NCBI GenBank assembly: GCA_943370145.1
Contig: CALRPY020000008.1
Coordinates: forward strand, 37,235-101,234
Source of the DNA: Ga0077536 sp943370145
GTDB taxonomy: Bacteria > Pseudomonadota > Gammaproteobacteria > Ga0077536
Direction of reading: 5' to 3'
Length of the DNA: 64,000 nt
The translations under genes were made by a program, and so were the position numbers. The notes under the pieces are model-generated. The model worked only from the letters and a program-made list of their open reading frames with translations, was not told where the DNA came from and made no database searches. Shown here one piece after another: positions 32,428-40,876 of the stretch (the first letter of the stretch is position 1; each line of letters begins with the position of its first letter).

Positions 32428-35109
32428 ATGAACGCCTCGCAGAACCTGGCCGAGCAGCTCGCGCTGCTGCTGAAAGAGAAACCCGACTGGGTCGATGCGC
32501 TGGACGACATCCACGCCGAGTTCGGTGCCTATGGCGTGCGCGAGGTCATTCGTTTCGTGCAGGAACGCGCCCTCGAGTTGGGCGTCCCGCTGAACGATGC
32601 CGTGCTGAACACGCCCTACGTGAACACCATCCCGCCCCTCGAACAGCCTCCGTATCCGGGCGATCTCGAACTCGAGCGCAGGATTGAGAACATCATCCGC
32701 TGGAATGCGATGGCGATGGTGCTGCAGGCCGCGGACAGCGGTGAGGGGGTTGGGGGCCATATCGCGACCTATGCCTCGGCGGCAACGATGCTGGAGGTGG
32801 GCTTCAACCATTTCCTGCGCGGGCGCGGCCCGGACTACGGCGGCGACCTCGTGATTCCGCAGCCGCACGCGGCGCCCGGCATCTATGCGCGGGCCTTCGT
32901 CGAGGGCCGCCTCGAGGAGACGCGGCTCCGCAATTTCCGCCGCCAGTTGCAACCGGGAGGCGGCCTGAGTTCCTACCCCCACCCGCGCCTGATGCCCGAC
33001 TTCTGGCAGATCCCCTGTGCGTCGATGGGACTGTCGACGCCCTCCGCGATCTACCAGGCGCGCTTTGCCAAGTACCTCGAGAACCGCGGGCTGAAGCCCC
33101 GCAACGGGGGGCGCGTGTGGTGTTTCATCGGCGACGGTGAAGCGGACGAGCCGGAAGTGCTCGGCACCGTCAGCATCGCCGCGCGCGAGCGCCTCGACAA
33201 CCTGGTGCTCGTCGTCAACTGCAACCTCCAGCGTCTGGACGGGCCCGTGCGTGGCAACGGGAAGATCATGCAGGAACTCGAGCGGCGTTTCCGTGGCGCC
33301 GACTGGAACGTGATCAAGGTGATCTGGGGCAGCGGTTGGGACACCCTCCTCGCGCTCGACCATCACGGCGTGCTCCGCCGACGCATGGAGGAGGCGGTCG
33401 ACGGCGATTACCAGTACTACTCGGTCCTGCCGGGCGACCGCCAACGCGAGCACTGGGTGGAGGACAACCCGGAACTCGCGCAGATGATGAATGCGCTCAC
33501 CGATGACGAAATCCGCTCGATCAAGCGCGGCGGCCAGGATCCGAAGAAGGTCTACGCGGCCTTCGCGCGGGCGCTGCAATCGCAGGACAAGCCCACGGTG
33601 ATTCTCGTCAAGACCGTCAAGGGCGACGGCATGGGCGGCGCGGTGCAGGGCCTGAATACCGTCCACCAGAAGAAGAACCTGAAGGCCGAGGAGCGGATCC
33701 GCTGCGGCCGCGATTATGGGATCCCGCTGTCCGACGAGCAGCTTGCGGCGGCGGCCTTCTACCGGCCGCCCGCGGACAGCGAGGAGGCGCGATATGTGGC
33801 CGCCCGCCGCGCTGCGCTGAACGGGCCGCTGCCGGTGCGCAAGGCCGACTGCCGGCCGCTGGCCGCGCCCACCGTCGAGCGCATCGCCGAATTCATGAAG
33901 GGCTCCGACGGGCGCGCCGTATCGACGACGACCGCGGCCGTGCGCCTGCTGGCGCGCCTGCTGCAGGACCCCGCGCTCGGGCCTTACATCGTGCCGATCG
34001 TGCCGGACGAAGCGCGCACCTTCGGCATGGACGCGTTGTTCAAGGTGGCCGGGATCTATGCGCCCGAAGGCCAGCATTACACGCCGGTGGATGCCGGCAC
34101 CCTGCTCCCTTACAAGGAGTCCGCCGATGGCCAGATCCTGCAGGAGGGCATCTGCGAAACGGGCGCGATGGCGTCCTTCCTGGCCGCGGGCACCGCGTAT
34201 GCGATGCACGGCGTGCCGACGATCCCGTTCTATTTCTTCTACTCGATCTTCGGCTTCCAGCGCGTCGGCGACATGATCTGGGCCTGCGGCGACAGCCTCT
34301 GCCGCGGCTTCCTGATGGGCGGCACCGCTGGACGCACCACGCTCAACGGCGAGGGTCTGCAGCATCAGGACGGCCATTCTCAACTCATCGCCCAGACCGT
34401 ACCCAACCTCGTCAGCTATGACCCTGCCTTTGCCTATGAGCTCGCCCTGATCGTGCGCGACGGGATCCGGCGCATGTACGAGGTGCAGGAGGACGTCTTC
34501 TATTACCTGACCGTCTACAACGAGAACTACCCGATGCCGCCGATACCGCCAGGTGTCGAGGAAGGCGTTCTGAAGGGGCTTTACTGTTTCCGCCGCGGCG
34601 CGCTACACGCGCCCTCCTCGCCGGTGGTCAACCTGCTGGCGAGCGGCAGCATCATGCAGCAGGCGCTTGCGGCGGCCACGTTGCTCGAATCACGCGGTTA
34701 CACGGTCAACGTGTGGAGCGTCACGAGTTTCAGCGAGCTCTATCGCGACGCGCTCGACTGCGAGCGCTGGAATCGGCTGCATCCGCTGGCGACGCCGCGC
34801 CTGCCCTACGTGCAAAGCCTGCTCGGGCCTGAGCACGGTGTGTTCGTCGCGGTCTCGGATTACATGAAGGCGCTTGGCGATCTGCTGACGCGATGGGTGC
34901 CCGGACCGTTCGTCGCGCTGGGGACTGACGGTTACGGTCTCAGCGAAGGGCGCGTCACGCTGCGCCGGCACTTCGAGATAGGACCGCCGGACATCGCGTT
35001 GGCCGCGCTGGATCTGCTCCGACGGCAAGACCTCGTCACGGCCGAGGAAGTCGCATCGTTCATTGTCGACCACGATATCAATCCCGAGGCGCCTTCCCCT
35101 GCGCGCTGA
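32428..35109 (+). CDS. AceE-type 2-oxo-acid dehydrogenase E1 (pyruvate or 2-oxobutyrate)
   Basis: 893-residue homodimeric thiamine-diphosphate E1, same length class as E. coli AceE (887). It shows the ThDP-binding motif GDGEADEPEVLGTVSIAARE with NCNLQRLDGPVRGNGKI, the transketolase-like pyrimidine domain (VPDEARTFGMDALFKVAGIY) and the C-terminal domain with PFVALGTDGYGLSEGR. No aceF or lpd gene is adjacent, so the E2/E3 partners must be elsewhere. The divergent Lrp-type gene makes an MdeB-like role (oxidation of 2-oxobutyrate from methionine or threonine breakdown) as likely as housekeeping pyruvate dehydrogenase. ATG 32428 is preferred over the ORF start at 32374. Confidence 0.88.
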   Translation: MNASQNLAEQLALLLKEKPDWVDALDDIHAEFGAYGVREVIRFVQERALELGVPLNDAVLNTPYVNTIPPLEQPPYPGDLELERRIENIIRWNAMAMVLQAADSGEGVGGHIATYASAATMLEVGFNHFLRGRGPDYGGDLVIPQPHAAPGIYARAFVEGRLEETRLRNFRRQLQPGGGLSSYPHPRLMPDFWQIPCASMGLSTPSAIYQARFAKYLENRGLKPRNGGRVWCFIGDGEADEPEVLGTVSIAARERLDNLVLVVNCNLQRLDGPVRGNGKIMQELERRFRGADWNVIKVIWGSGWDTLLALDHHGVLRRRMEEAVDGDYQYYSVLPGDRQREHWVEDNPELAQMMNALTDDEIRSIKRGGQDPKKVYAAFARALQSQDKPTVILVKTVKGDGMGGAVQGLNTVHQKKNLKAEERIRCGRDYGIPLSDEQLAAAAFYRPPADSEEARYVAARRAALNGPLPVRKADCRPLAAPTVERIAEFMKGSDGRAVSTTTAAVRLLARLLQDPALGPYIVPIVPDEARTFGMDALFKVAGIYAPEGQHYTPVDAGTLLPYKESADGQILQEGICETGAMASFLAAGTAYAMHGVPTIPFYFFYSIFGFQRVGDMIWACGDSLCRGFLMGGTAGRTTLNGEGLQHQDGHSQLIAQTVPNLVSYDPAFAYELALIVRDGIRRMYEVQEDVFYYLTVYNENYPMPPIPPGVEEGVLKGLYCFRRGALHAPSSPVVNLLASGSIMQQALAAATLLESRGYTVNVWSVTSFSELYRDALDCERWNRLHPLATPRLPYVQSLLGPEHGVFVAVSDYMKALGDLLTRWVPGPFVALGTDGYGLSEGRVTLRRHFEIGPPDIALAALDLLRRQDLVTAEEVASFIVDHDINPEAPSPAR

Positions 35110-35485
35110 GTCCGGCCCGCCAAGCGCCACCCAGCGCGGCAGCACGCCTGCGCACGTTCAGTTGCGACTGAACGTGTGCGAGAGGAATTCCCGCAGCATC
35201 CATCCCTGAATCACAGGCCGGAAGTCCCGGACGCTGCGCCTGGACCGGGACTGAAGGCCCGGAATCGAGTGCGCCTGTCGCCGCTCGACGACAGCCTTTC
35301 GCAGCGCTTGCCGCATTCGCTGGCCGTTGAGCCCGCCGTTTGCCGACAGGACGCGAAGCGCGAGGCCGGGCACGCTGTTTGCTCTCTCCTGATGGCCTTA
35401 AAGTGCATTCTTCTCGGTAATTTAGGATTAATTCCTGAAACAGAGAGCGCTACCCAATCAACACGAGAACAGGAAACTCAACGCC
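35110..35485. other. Intergenic region between the E1 gene and the PEP-CTERM gene
   Basis: 376 bases without a convincing gene. A 10-bp perfect stem, CACGTTCAGT/ACTGAACGTG with a TGCG loop (35153-35176), follows the E1 gene by about 45 bases and may act as a terminator, although no T-run follows. The last 100 bases are AT-richer (around TTAAAGTGCATTC and GTAATTTAGGATTAATTCC) and probably contain the promoter of the PEP-CTERM gene; no sigma-54 spacing fits exactly. Confidence 0.5.
35153..35176 (+). terminator. Stem-loop downstream of the E1 gene
   Basis: Perfect 10-bp arms (CACGTTCAGT and ACTGAACGTG) with a four-base loop. It is placed 43 bases after the E1 stop. It lacks a downstream T-run, so it may instead protect the 3' end of the message. 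Confidence 0.4.
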
Positions 35486-36187
35486 ATGCTCACCCGAATC
35501 CTGCAACGACTGACGCTTGCGTCATTGCTGACACTCAGTGCCGCGGCGGTACACGCCACACCCTGGGCATTCCCCGGGGAAATCAGCGTCGCCGGGGCCT
35601 ACAACAGGCTCTACGACACGAACTACAGCGCCGACACGCGCGAAGGCCTGAGCGATCTCGTGGCGGACCGCCAGCTTGAGATGCGCAGCCTCTGGAGCAC
35701 CGCCGACTTCCGCTTCCTCGAAATGCTCGTGTTCGACACGGCGTCGACGCGCGCTTTCGGGCTTGGGGTCAACGGCAGCTTCCTGGCGCTTTTCGACCCG
35801 GGCGCGTGGACCGCACCGAGCCGCGGCTGGTTGCCGGACGTGAAGCCCCTGTTCGTCGACCTGGTTGCGTTCCTCGCGGACGCGGGCTTCGACCCGTTGA
35901 CCCAATTCAGCTTCATGCAGGGGCCGGTGACCCTGAACGCGCACAATACCTACCGCCTGGCGACCCCGGTCGCGGGCGAATGGCTCTTCGCGTTCAACGA
36001 CAACAATGGGCTGCTCGGTGGCGACCAGGATGCCAACGAGCCGCTGTTCTGCGTGTCCTCGCGCGGTGCGTGCACGGTGCCCGAACCCGGCACGGTGCTG
36101 CTGATGCTGGCGGGCATGGCAGCGCTCGCGGGTTCGCGGGGGCGCCAGGCGTGGAAAACACGCCTGCTTCGTGCCCGCGCGGCCTGA
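35486..36187 (+). CDS. PEP-CTERM sorting-domain protein
   Basis: 233-residue secreted protein: signal peptide (LTLASLLTLSAAAVHA), a body without recognised domain (GLGVNGSFLALFDPGAW, EWLFAFNDNNGLLGG) and a C-terminal exosortase signal from about residue 198: VPEPGT, a hydrophobic helix (LLMLAGMAALAG) and a basic tail. The tail after the helix (SRGRQAWKTRLLRARAA) is longer than usual. PEP-type signals are normally read by XrtA, whereas the exosortase in this window is XrtD-like, so a second exosortase or relaxed specificity is implied. Confidence 0.82.
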   Translation: MLTRILQRLTLASLLTLSAAAVHATPWAFPGEISVAGAYNRLYDTNYSADTREGLSDLVADRQLEMRSLWSTADFRFLEMLVFDTASTRAFGLGVNGSFLALFDPGAWTAPSRGWLPDVKPLFVDLVAFLADAGFDPLTQFSFMQGPVTLNAHNTYRLATPVAGEWLFAFNDNNGLLGGDQDANEPLFCVSSRGACTVPEPGTVLLMLAGMAALAGSRGRQAWKTRLLRARAA

Positions 36188-36296
36188 GCGGACGGCCACC
36201 GCAGGGGGCGGCAGGTGTCGCCTTCGCGGTGAAGGCTACGCCTGACGGGAAGGTCGCAAGGAATCAGGCGCTTCGCGCCAGCCGGTCGACGTTCAA

Positions 36297-36737
36297 TCAG
36301 CCACGGCCCCAGCCGCGCACCCAGCGCGGCCGGATGCGAATGGCGTACTCGGTCGGGATCTGCGCGCGAAGTTTCTGCGCGACTTCGCCCGCCGGGTCCC
36401 GGATGTAGCGCGCGATCATTCGCTCGGTGACGCGTGCGCCGTCCGCCAGGTCCAGGGTCGCGTCGCCCTGCCCTCGCAACAGCTTGTAGCGGGCCCCGGT
36501 CAGCGCAATCTCGAACGCGCAGCGCGGGTTGGCCGCGAGATTCCGCCGCATCAGCGTGGACGCCTGCGTGATGCACCAGAAACTCTGGTCCTCGTACAGG
36601 AACCACAAGGTCGAGATCAGCGGATAGCCATTGGGCGACTGGGAGGCGAGGCGCACCGGGTGGTGGTGTTCGCGCAGCAGGGTCTCGATGTCAGTGGCCT
36701 GCAACGAGCGCAGGCGTTTTCCGTTTTGCGTACTCAT
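36297..36737 (-). CDS. Pyridoxamine 5'-phosphate oxidase-fold protein
   Basis: 146-residue split-barrel flavin-binding-fold protein: VRLASQSPNGYPLISTLWFL, then SFWCITQASTLMRRNLAANP and CAFEIALTGARYKLLRGQGD, the usual core of the PPOX/F420 family. The cofactor (FMN, F420 or haem) cannot be told. GGGGA precedes the ATG at 36737 on the minus strand; the frame could begin at 36764 but without support. It is a single gene, divergent from soxC, with 127 bases between them. Confidence 0.75.
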   Translation of the reverse strand: MSTQNGKRLRSLQATDIETLLREHHHPVRLASQSPNGYPLISTLWFLYEDQSFWCITQASTLMRRNLAANPRCAFEIALTGARYKLLRGQGDATLDLADGARVTERMIARYIRDPAGEVAQKLRAQIPTEYAIRIRPRWVRGWGRG

Positions 36738-36818
36738 TCCCCAGTGTAACCGCGACGCGCCCACAGGCTTCTACTTGGTGACCTGGCCCGGGATAATCCA
36801 GCCAGCAGACGCTGCGCA

Positions 36819-36838
36819 AGGCATCCGGCCGGATGCCT
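36819..36838. promoter_or_regulatory. 20-bp perfect palindrome upstream of soxC
   Basis: AGGCATCCGGCCGGATGCCT is a perfect 20-bp palindrome, 26 bases before the soxC ATG and between two divergent genes. It could be a dimeric repressor operator or a hairpin in the soxC leader. The 13-mer CGCAAGGCATCCG spanning its left edge recurs at 44635-44647, in the control region of the catabolic operon. Confidence 0.5.
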
Positions 36839-36864
36839 CGTGACAGGGCCGCGGAGAGCTGGCG

Positions 36865-38193
36865 ATGACGGATGGCGTGCATCGGGACGAGAGCGGCGAG
36901 GCAACGGCCGTCGCGGGCAATGGCCTGCTCGATCGGCGCCTGTTCCTGTCGGGTGTGCTGAAGTTCAGCGCCATCTCGACCATTGCCCCGGCTGCGGCCG
37001 GGGCAATGCCTGAAGAGCCGTGGATGCACGAACCGGGTGCGGGCTTTTCGAATTACGGCGAACCGTCCGTGCATGAAAAGTCCGTCGTGCGCTGGATCTC
37101 GGCCACGGAGATGGCGCCGGGCAACGGCGTGTCCTGGTCCCCGCTGCACGAACTCGACGGCATCATCACGCCCAGCGGCCTGCACTTCGAGCGCCATCAC
37201 AACGGGGTGCCGCAGATCGACCCCGCCCGGCACAGCCTGGTCGTCATGGGCCGCGTGGAGCGGCCGCTCGAATTCTCCGTCGATGCCCTGCTCCGCTATC
37301 CGCGTGTCACCCGGACCTGCGTGATCGAATGCGGCGGCAACAGCAATGCGGGCTGGCGGCAGAAGCCCATTCAGACCGCCGCGGGATATTTCCACGGCCT
37401 CGTGTCCTGCAGCGAATGGACGGGTGTCCCGCTTGGCATGCTGCTCGACGAAGCGGGCATCGCGAAGGGCGCCCGCTGGCTGGTTGCCGAAGGCGCCGAC
37501 GCCTTCGGCATGACGATAAGCCTGCCGCTGGAGAAGGCTCGGGACGACTGCCTGCTTGCGCTGTTCCAGAACGGCGAGCGCATACGGCCGGAACAGGGCT
37601 ACCCGGTGCGACTGCTCGTGCCCGGCTGGGAAGGCGTGGTCAACGTCAAATGGCTGCGCACGCTGACCGTCACCGACGAGCCCGTGATGGCACGCAACGA
37701 GACCTCGCGCTACACCGAGCTGCAGCCGGACGGCAGCGCGCGCATGTTCACGTTCGTGATGGACGCGAAGTCGCTGATCACGCGTCCATCAGCCGGGATG
37801 CACCTCAACGGCCCCGGGTTCTACGAGCTGAGCGGACTTGCGTGGAGCGGTCGCGGCCGCATCGCACGGGTCGAGGTGTCGGCCGACGGCGGTGCGAGCT
37901 GGGCGGACGCGGCGTTGAACGAGCCCGTGCTGCCGCAGTGCTTCACGCGCTTTCGTCTGCCTTGGCGGTGGAACGGGGAGTCGTGCGTGCTGCAGAGCCG
38001 GGCCACCGACGAGACCGGTTACGTGCAGCCGACGCGCGCCGCCTTGCTCGCCGAGCGCGGTCGTCACGGGTATTTCCATTACAACGCGATCGTCAGCTGG
38101 CAGGTCGACACGGCGGGCGTGCTGACCCATGCCTATGTCGACGCCGCGGCTGCGAGTGCGCCCGAGGATCCCTTCGATGCGGACTGGAACTGA
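36865..38193 (+). CDS. soxC: Sulfane/sulfite dehydrogenase molybdopterin subunit (SoxC-like)
   Basis: 442-residue periplasmic sulfite-oxidase-family molybdoenzyme. A Tat-type signal (DRRLFLSGVLKFSAISTIAP) is followed by the SoxC-type GAGFSNYGEPSVHEKSVVR, the molybdenum-ligand cysteine in CVIECGGNSNAGW, and the C-terminal dimerisation domain (RGRIARVEVSADGGASWADA). SoxC with SoxD removes electrons from the sulfane sulfur during thiosulfate oxidation. No soxXYZAB genes are in the window, so it may act with genes elsewhere or as a stand-alone sulfite-type dehydrogenase. It overlaps soxD by 17 bases. Confidence 0.88.
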   Translation: MTDGVHRDESGEATAVAGNGLLDRRLFLSGVLKFSAISTIAPAAAGAMPEEPWMHEPGAGFSNYGEPSVHEKSVVRWISATEMAPGNGVSWSPLHELDGIITPSGLHFERHHNGVPQIDPARHSLVVMGRVERPLEFSVDALLRYPRVTRTCVIECGGNSNAGWRQKPIQTAAGYFHGLVSCSEWTGVPLGMLLDEAGIAKGARWLVAEGADAFGMTISLPLEKARDDCLLALFQNGERIRPEQGYPVRLLVPGWEGVVNVKWLRTLTVTDEPVMARNETSRYTELQPDGSARMFTFVMDAKSLITRPSAGMHLNGPGFYELSGLAWSGRGRIARVEVSADGGASWADAALNEPVLPQCFTRFRLPWRWNGESCVLQSRATDETGYVQPTRAALLAERGRHGYFHYNAIVSWQVDTAGVLTHAYVDAAAASAPEDPFDADWN

Positions 38194-38704
38194 TGTCCGC
38201 GCACTCATTCTCGCGCTGTGCTGCGCTGGCGGTGTCGGCGCCACCGAGCTGCCACGCTTCGGCACGGCGGCTACCGAGCGCGCGCTTGCAGTCCGTGACG
38301 CGCTGATATTTCCCGACGGCCGGGGTCTCCCGCCCGGCAGCGGCACGGTCGCCGAGGGTCGCGCGCTGTTCGCGCGCCGGTGCGCCGCATGTCACGGCGA
38401 CGGTGGTCGCGGAGGGCCCGGAGGAGAGCTCGCCGGGGGGAATCCGGACCTCACCGCGCCGCAGCCGGATCGAACGATTGGCACGTACTGGCCCTATGCC
38501 ACAAGCCTGTTCGATTTCATCCGCCGCGCGATGCCGCTCGATGCGCCGCGGTCGCTCACCGATAGCGAGGTGTATGCGCTGGTCGCCTACCTGCTCGAGC
38601 TCAACGGCATCGGGGGCGGCAAGCGACTCGACGCCGCCGCGCTGGCGGCGGTGAAGATGCCGAATCGCGATGGCTTCCGACGGATCGACGTGCCGACGGA
38701 CTAG
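38177..38704 (+). CDS. soxD: Cytochrome c subunit of the sulfane dehydrogenase (SoxD-like)
   Basis: 175-residue periplasmic c-type cytochrome: signal peptide (ALILALCCAGGVGA, cleavage near TEL), one haem-binding CAACH motif (about residue 74-78) in a class I fold with a later methionine ligand candidate (RRAMPLDAP). ATG 38177 overlaps the soxC end, and the longer frame from 38129 lacks support. It would accept electrons from SoxC. It is about half the length of two-domain SoxD proteins, so it may be the short SoxD/SorB-like form with one haem. Confidence 0.82.
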   Translation: MRTGTDVRALILALCCAGGVGATELPRFGTAATERALAVRDALIFPDGRGLPPGSGTVAEGRALFARRCAACHGDGGRGGPGGELAGGNPDLTAPQPDRTIGTYWPYATSLFDFIRRAMPLDAPRSLTDSEVYALVAYLLELNGIGGGKRLDAAALAAVKMPNRDGFRRIDVPTD

Positions 38705-38723
38705 GCCTCATGCGTGACGCGCC

Positions 38724-39089
38724 CTACTCCAGCGCGTCATTCCGCAACACGGGCCACAGGGCGCCACGGAGCAGGCCCTTCCAGATGTCCGACCCCTGCG
38801 TGTGCAGGTCGACCTTCGATGCACCTTTGCGGAGGCAGCAGATGTTGTCGGTGACCTGCGGCGGGCGGGTGTCGTCCAGAGCGATATCGACGCGTGCGCG
38901 TCGCGCCAGCCGCGAAATTTCCTCGAAATCCGTTACCGCGCCGCAGCCAAGTTTCGAACGTCCGCCCGCCCCCAGCGCAACCCTGCGGGCCCCGTGCGGG
39001 GTGTATTCCGCACCGCTGGCTCGCGAGTTCGGAACGTCACGGGAGCGCGGCTTCGGGCCCGTGGCTGAAAATCTGTCACCAGCACTCAT
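38724..39089 (-). CDS. Hypothetical protein
   Basis: 121-codon minus-strand frame in the gap between soxD and the sigma-54 activator. Codon choice looks genuine (third positions mostly G or C) and the peptide has balanced composition (GAVTDFEEISRLARRARVDI, then VTDNICCLRKGASK and SDIWKGLLRGALWP). No family is recognised and no ribosome-binding site precedes the ATG at 39089. It lies downstream of the activator gene on the same strand (68 bases between), so it could be co-transcribed. It may also be the remnant of a longer gene. Confidence 0.4.
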   Translation of the reverse strand: MSAGDRFSATGPKPRSRDVPNSRASGAEYTPHGARRVALGAGGRSKLGCGAVTDFEEISRLARRARVDIALDDTRPPQVTDNICCLRKGASKVDLHTQGSDIWKGLLRGALWPVLRNDALE

Positions 39090-39157
39090 GCAAGACCCGG
39101 GTCAATTCAGCCCCCAACGACGGAGGGGACGCCGCCGGCCTTGTGTGTGTCCGTCAC

Positions 39158-40750
39158 TCAGCCCGGCCGAGGTTTGAACTGAAGCCAGTCGACCCCGAGT
39201 TTGCGCATCCGCGCGCGCAGCGTATGTGGATTGATGGCCAACAGGCGTGCCGCGCCGTACGGCCCGTCGACGCGACCATTCGTGCGTGCCAAAGCGGCAC
39301 AGATGTGCTGGCGCATTGCCTTGTCGAGCGTGGGAAGCGAATGCTCTTCCGGTTGGCGCTGCGCGTTCGCGGGAGCGCCGCCGCGTTCTTCGCCGCTGCC
39401 CGGGACAGGTCCGCTGCCCAGCGCCTTGGCGATTTCGAGGCACTTGCCTCCACCGAGGATGACGGCACGATCGATGACGGCCGCGAGTTCGCGCACGTTG
39501 CCGGGCCATGGATAGTGGCTGAGCAGGACAAGGTCTTGCGCGCCCGGCAGGCATAGCTTGAGACCGAAGCGCTTGGCGGCGCGCTCCGCAAAGTGGGAGG
39601 CAAGCTCGGCAATATCCTGCTGTCGCTCGCGGAGCGGCGGCAGCACTACCGGGAAAGTCGCAAGGCGGTACCACAAATCCTCCCGGAATCGACCTGCCTG
39701 GATCATCGCCGGCAAATCCCGGTGGGTGGCAGCGATCACGCGCACATCCACCTGGAAATCCGCTTCGCCGCCCACGCGCTGCAGAATTCCGTCCTGCAGG
39801 ATCCTGAGCAATCGCACTTGCGCGGCAAGCGGCAGTTCGCCCACCTCGTCCAGAAAGAGTGATCCTCCGTGCGCGCGCTCGAACCAGCCGCGGCGCTGGC
39901 CGGTTGCGCCGGTGAAGCTACCTTTCTCGTGACCGAACAATTCCGAGTCGATCAACTCCGGCGCGATGGCGCCGCAATTGACGCGGATGATCGGACCCTC
40001 GGCGCGAGAAGAACGCTGGTGTATTTCGCGCGCCAGCACTTCCTTGCCCGAGCCTGTCTCACCGAGGATGAGAATCGGCAGGTCTGAATCACAGACACGT
40101 TCGATGCGTTCGAACACCAGGCGCAAGCCGCCATCCGCGCCGATCACCGTGCCCCTGATGTCGCTGCGCCCCAGGCGCGCGAGCAGCCCCTCCTTCTCTG
40201 CTTCCGCGTTCTTGGCCTGCTCGCCGAGGGTCCGCAGGCGATGGTTGTTTTCCAGCGCCGTACCGAACGCGTCAAGTGCCTTTCCCAGTAATTGGCGTAA
40301 TGGTTCATTCATGTCGGTGTCTCCGGCCATCTCGAATACCACCGCGCCGGTGATCCCGTGCGGGCTGCGCAGTCCGCCGACGAGCGAATTCGACCGCAGT
40401 ACTCCGAACGCCGAGGCAACGTCGGCTTCGCGGGAAGCGAGATCCTTGTCGCGCACCAGTGTGGCGGTCCCTGCCCAACGGATGAGTGCGGCCGCCCGCT
40501 CTGTCGTGCATCGGAATCGCTCGATCGCGAAAGTCAGTGAGCGGCCCGGCTGTGCCCTCGCGACCTTCGTCATGGTTCTGCCGTCCGCGTTCAGTTCGAA
40601 GATCGAGAGTTCCCTCAGCGGGAGCGATTTGGCCAGCAGCCCGGCGACGGTCTCGGCGAATGCCTGGATTTCGATGTGCCGGCACGCTTCCCGCCAGATT
40701 TGGTGCAGGAAGTCCCCTGCTTCGCCTGTTGTCATATCCAATGCTTCCAT
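39158..40750 (-). CDS. Sigma-54-dependent transcriptional activator with GAF-like sensor
   Basis: 530-residue bacterial enhancer-binding protein. The N-terminal third (about residues 15-170) looks like a GAF sensor domain. The central AAA+ domain has Walker A GETGSGKEVLAREIH, the sigma-54 contact loop as GSFTGA (usually GAFTGA) in ELFGHEKGSFTGATGQ, Walker B GGSLFLDEVGEL and the arginine-finger region FREDLWYRL. A Fis-type HTH ends the protein (YGAARLLAINPHTLRARMRK). ATG 40750 is annotated; ATG 40735 with GGAAG eight bases upstream is a good alternative. Iterated AAATATG boxes upstream (40877-40923) recur in the control region at 44.7 kb, suggesting it controls the operons there as well as itself. 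Confidence 0.9.
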   Translation of the reverse strand: MEALDMTTGEAGDFLHQIWREACRHIEIQAFAETVAGLLAKSLPLRELSIFELNADGRTMTKVARAQPGRSLTFAIERFRCTTERAAALIRWAGTATLVRDKDLASREADVASAFGVLRSNSLVGGLRSPHGITGAVVFEMAGDTDMNEPLRQLLGKALDAFGTALENNHRLRTLGEQAKNAEAEKEGLLARLGRSDIRGTVIGADGGLRLVFERIERVCDSDLPILILGETGSGKEVLAREIHQRSSRAEGPIIRVNCGAIAPELIDSELFGHEKGSFTGATGQRRGWFERAHGGSLFLDEVGELPLAAQVRLLRILQDGILQRVGGEADFQVDVRVIAATHRDLPAMIQAGRFREDLWYRLATFPVVLPPLRERQQDIAELASHFAERAAKRFGLKLCLPGAQDLVLLSHYPWPGNVRELAAVIDRAVILGGGKCLEIAKALGSGPVPGSGEERGGAPANAQRQPEEHSLPTLDKAMRQHICAALARTNGRVDGPYGAARLLAINPHTLRARMRKLGVDWLQFKPRPG

Positions 40751-40876
40751 TGCCTGTAGGTCCAGGACCCGGGATCGGGCTGTCGACCTGAGCAAGTTCG
40801 GGGCCGATCCCGCTTTTGATCGTGCGTTTCCGCGCAGGGGTGGTATCAATGGCCCAACATCGTCTGGCCAGATAAC

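Noticed and set aside
32383..34383. 666-codon minus-strand open frame
   Set aside because: It is the antisense shadow of the AceE-type E1 gene; GC-rich codon use leaves the opposite frame open. It is rich in His, Arg and Ala with no domain.
35394..35410. Possible sigma-54 promoter TGGC...TGCA before the PEP-CTERM gene
   Set aside because: GG and GC are separated by nine, not ten, bases and the -12 element is poor. A similar nine-base near miss occurs before the VPLPA-CTERM gene (about 28633-28646).
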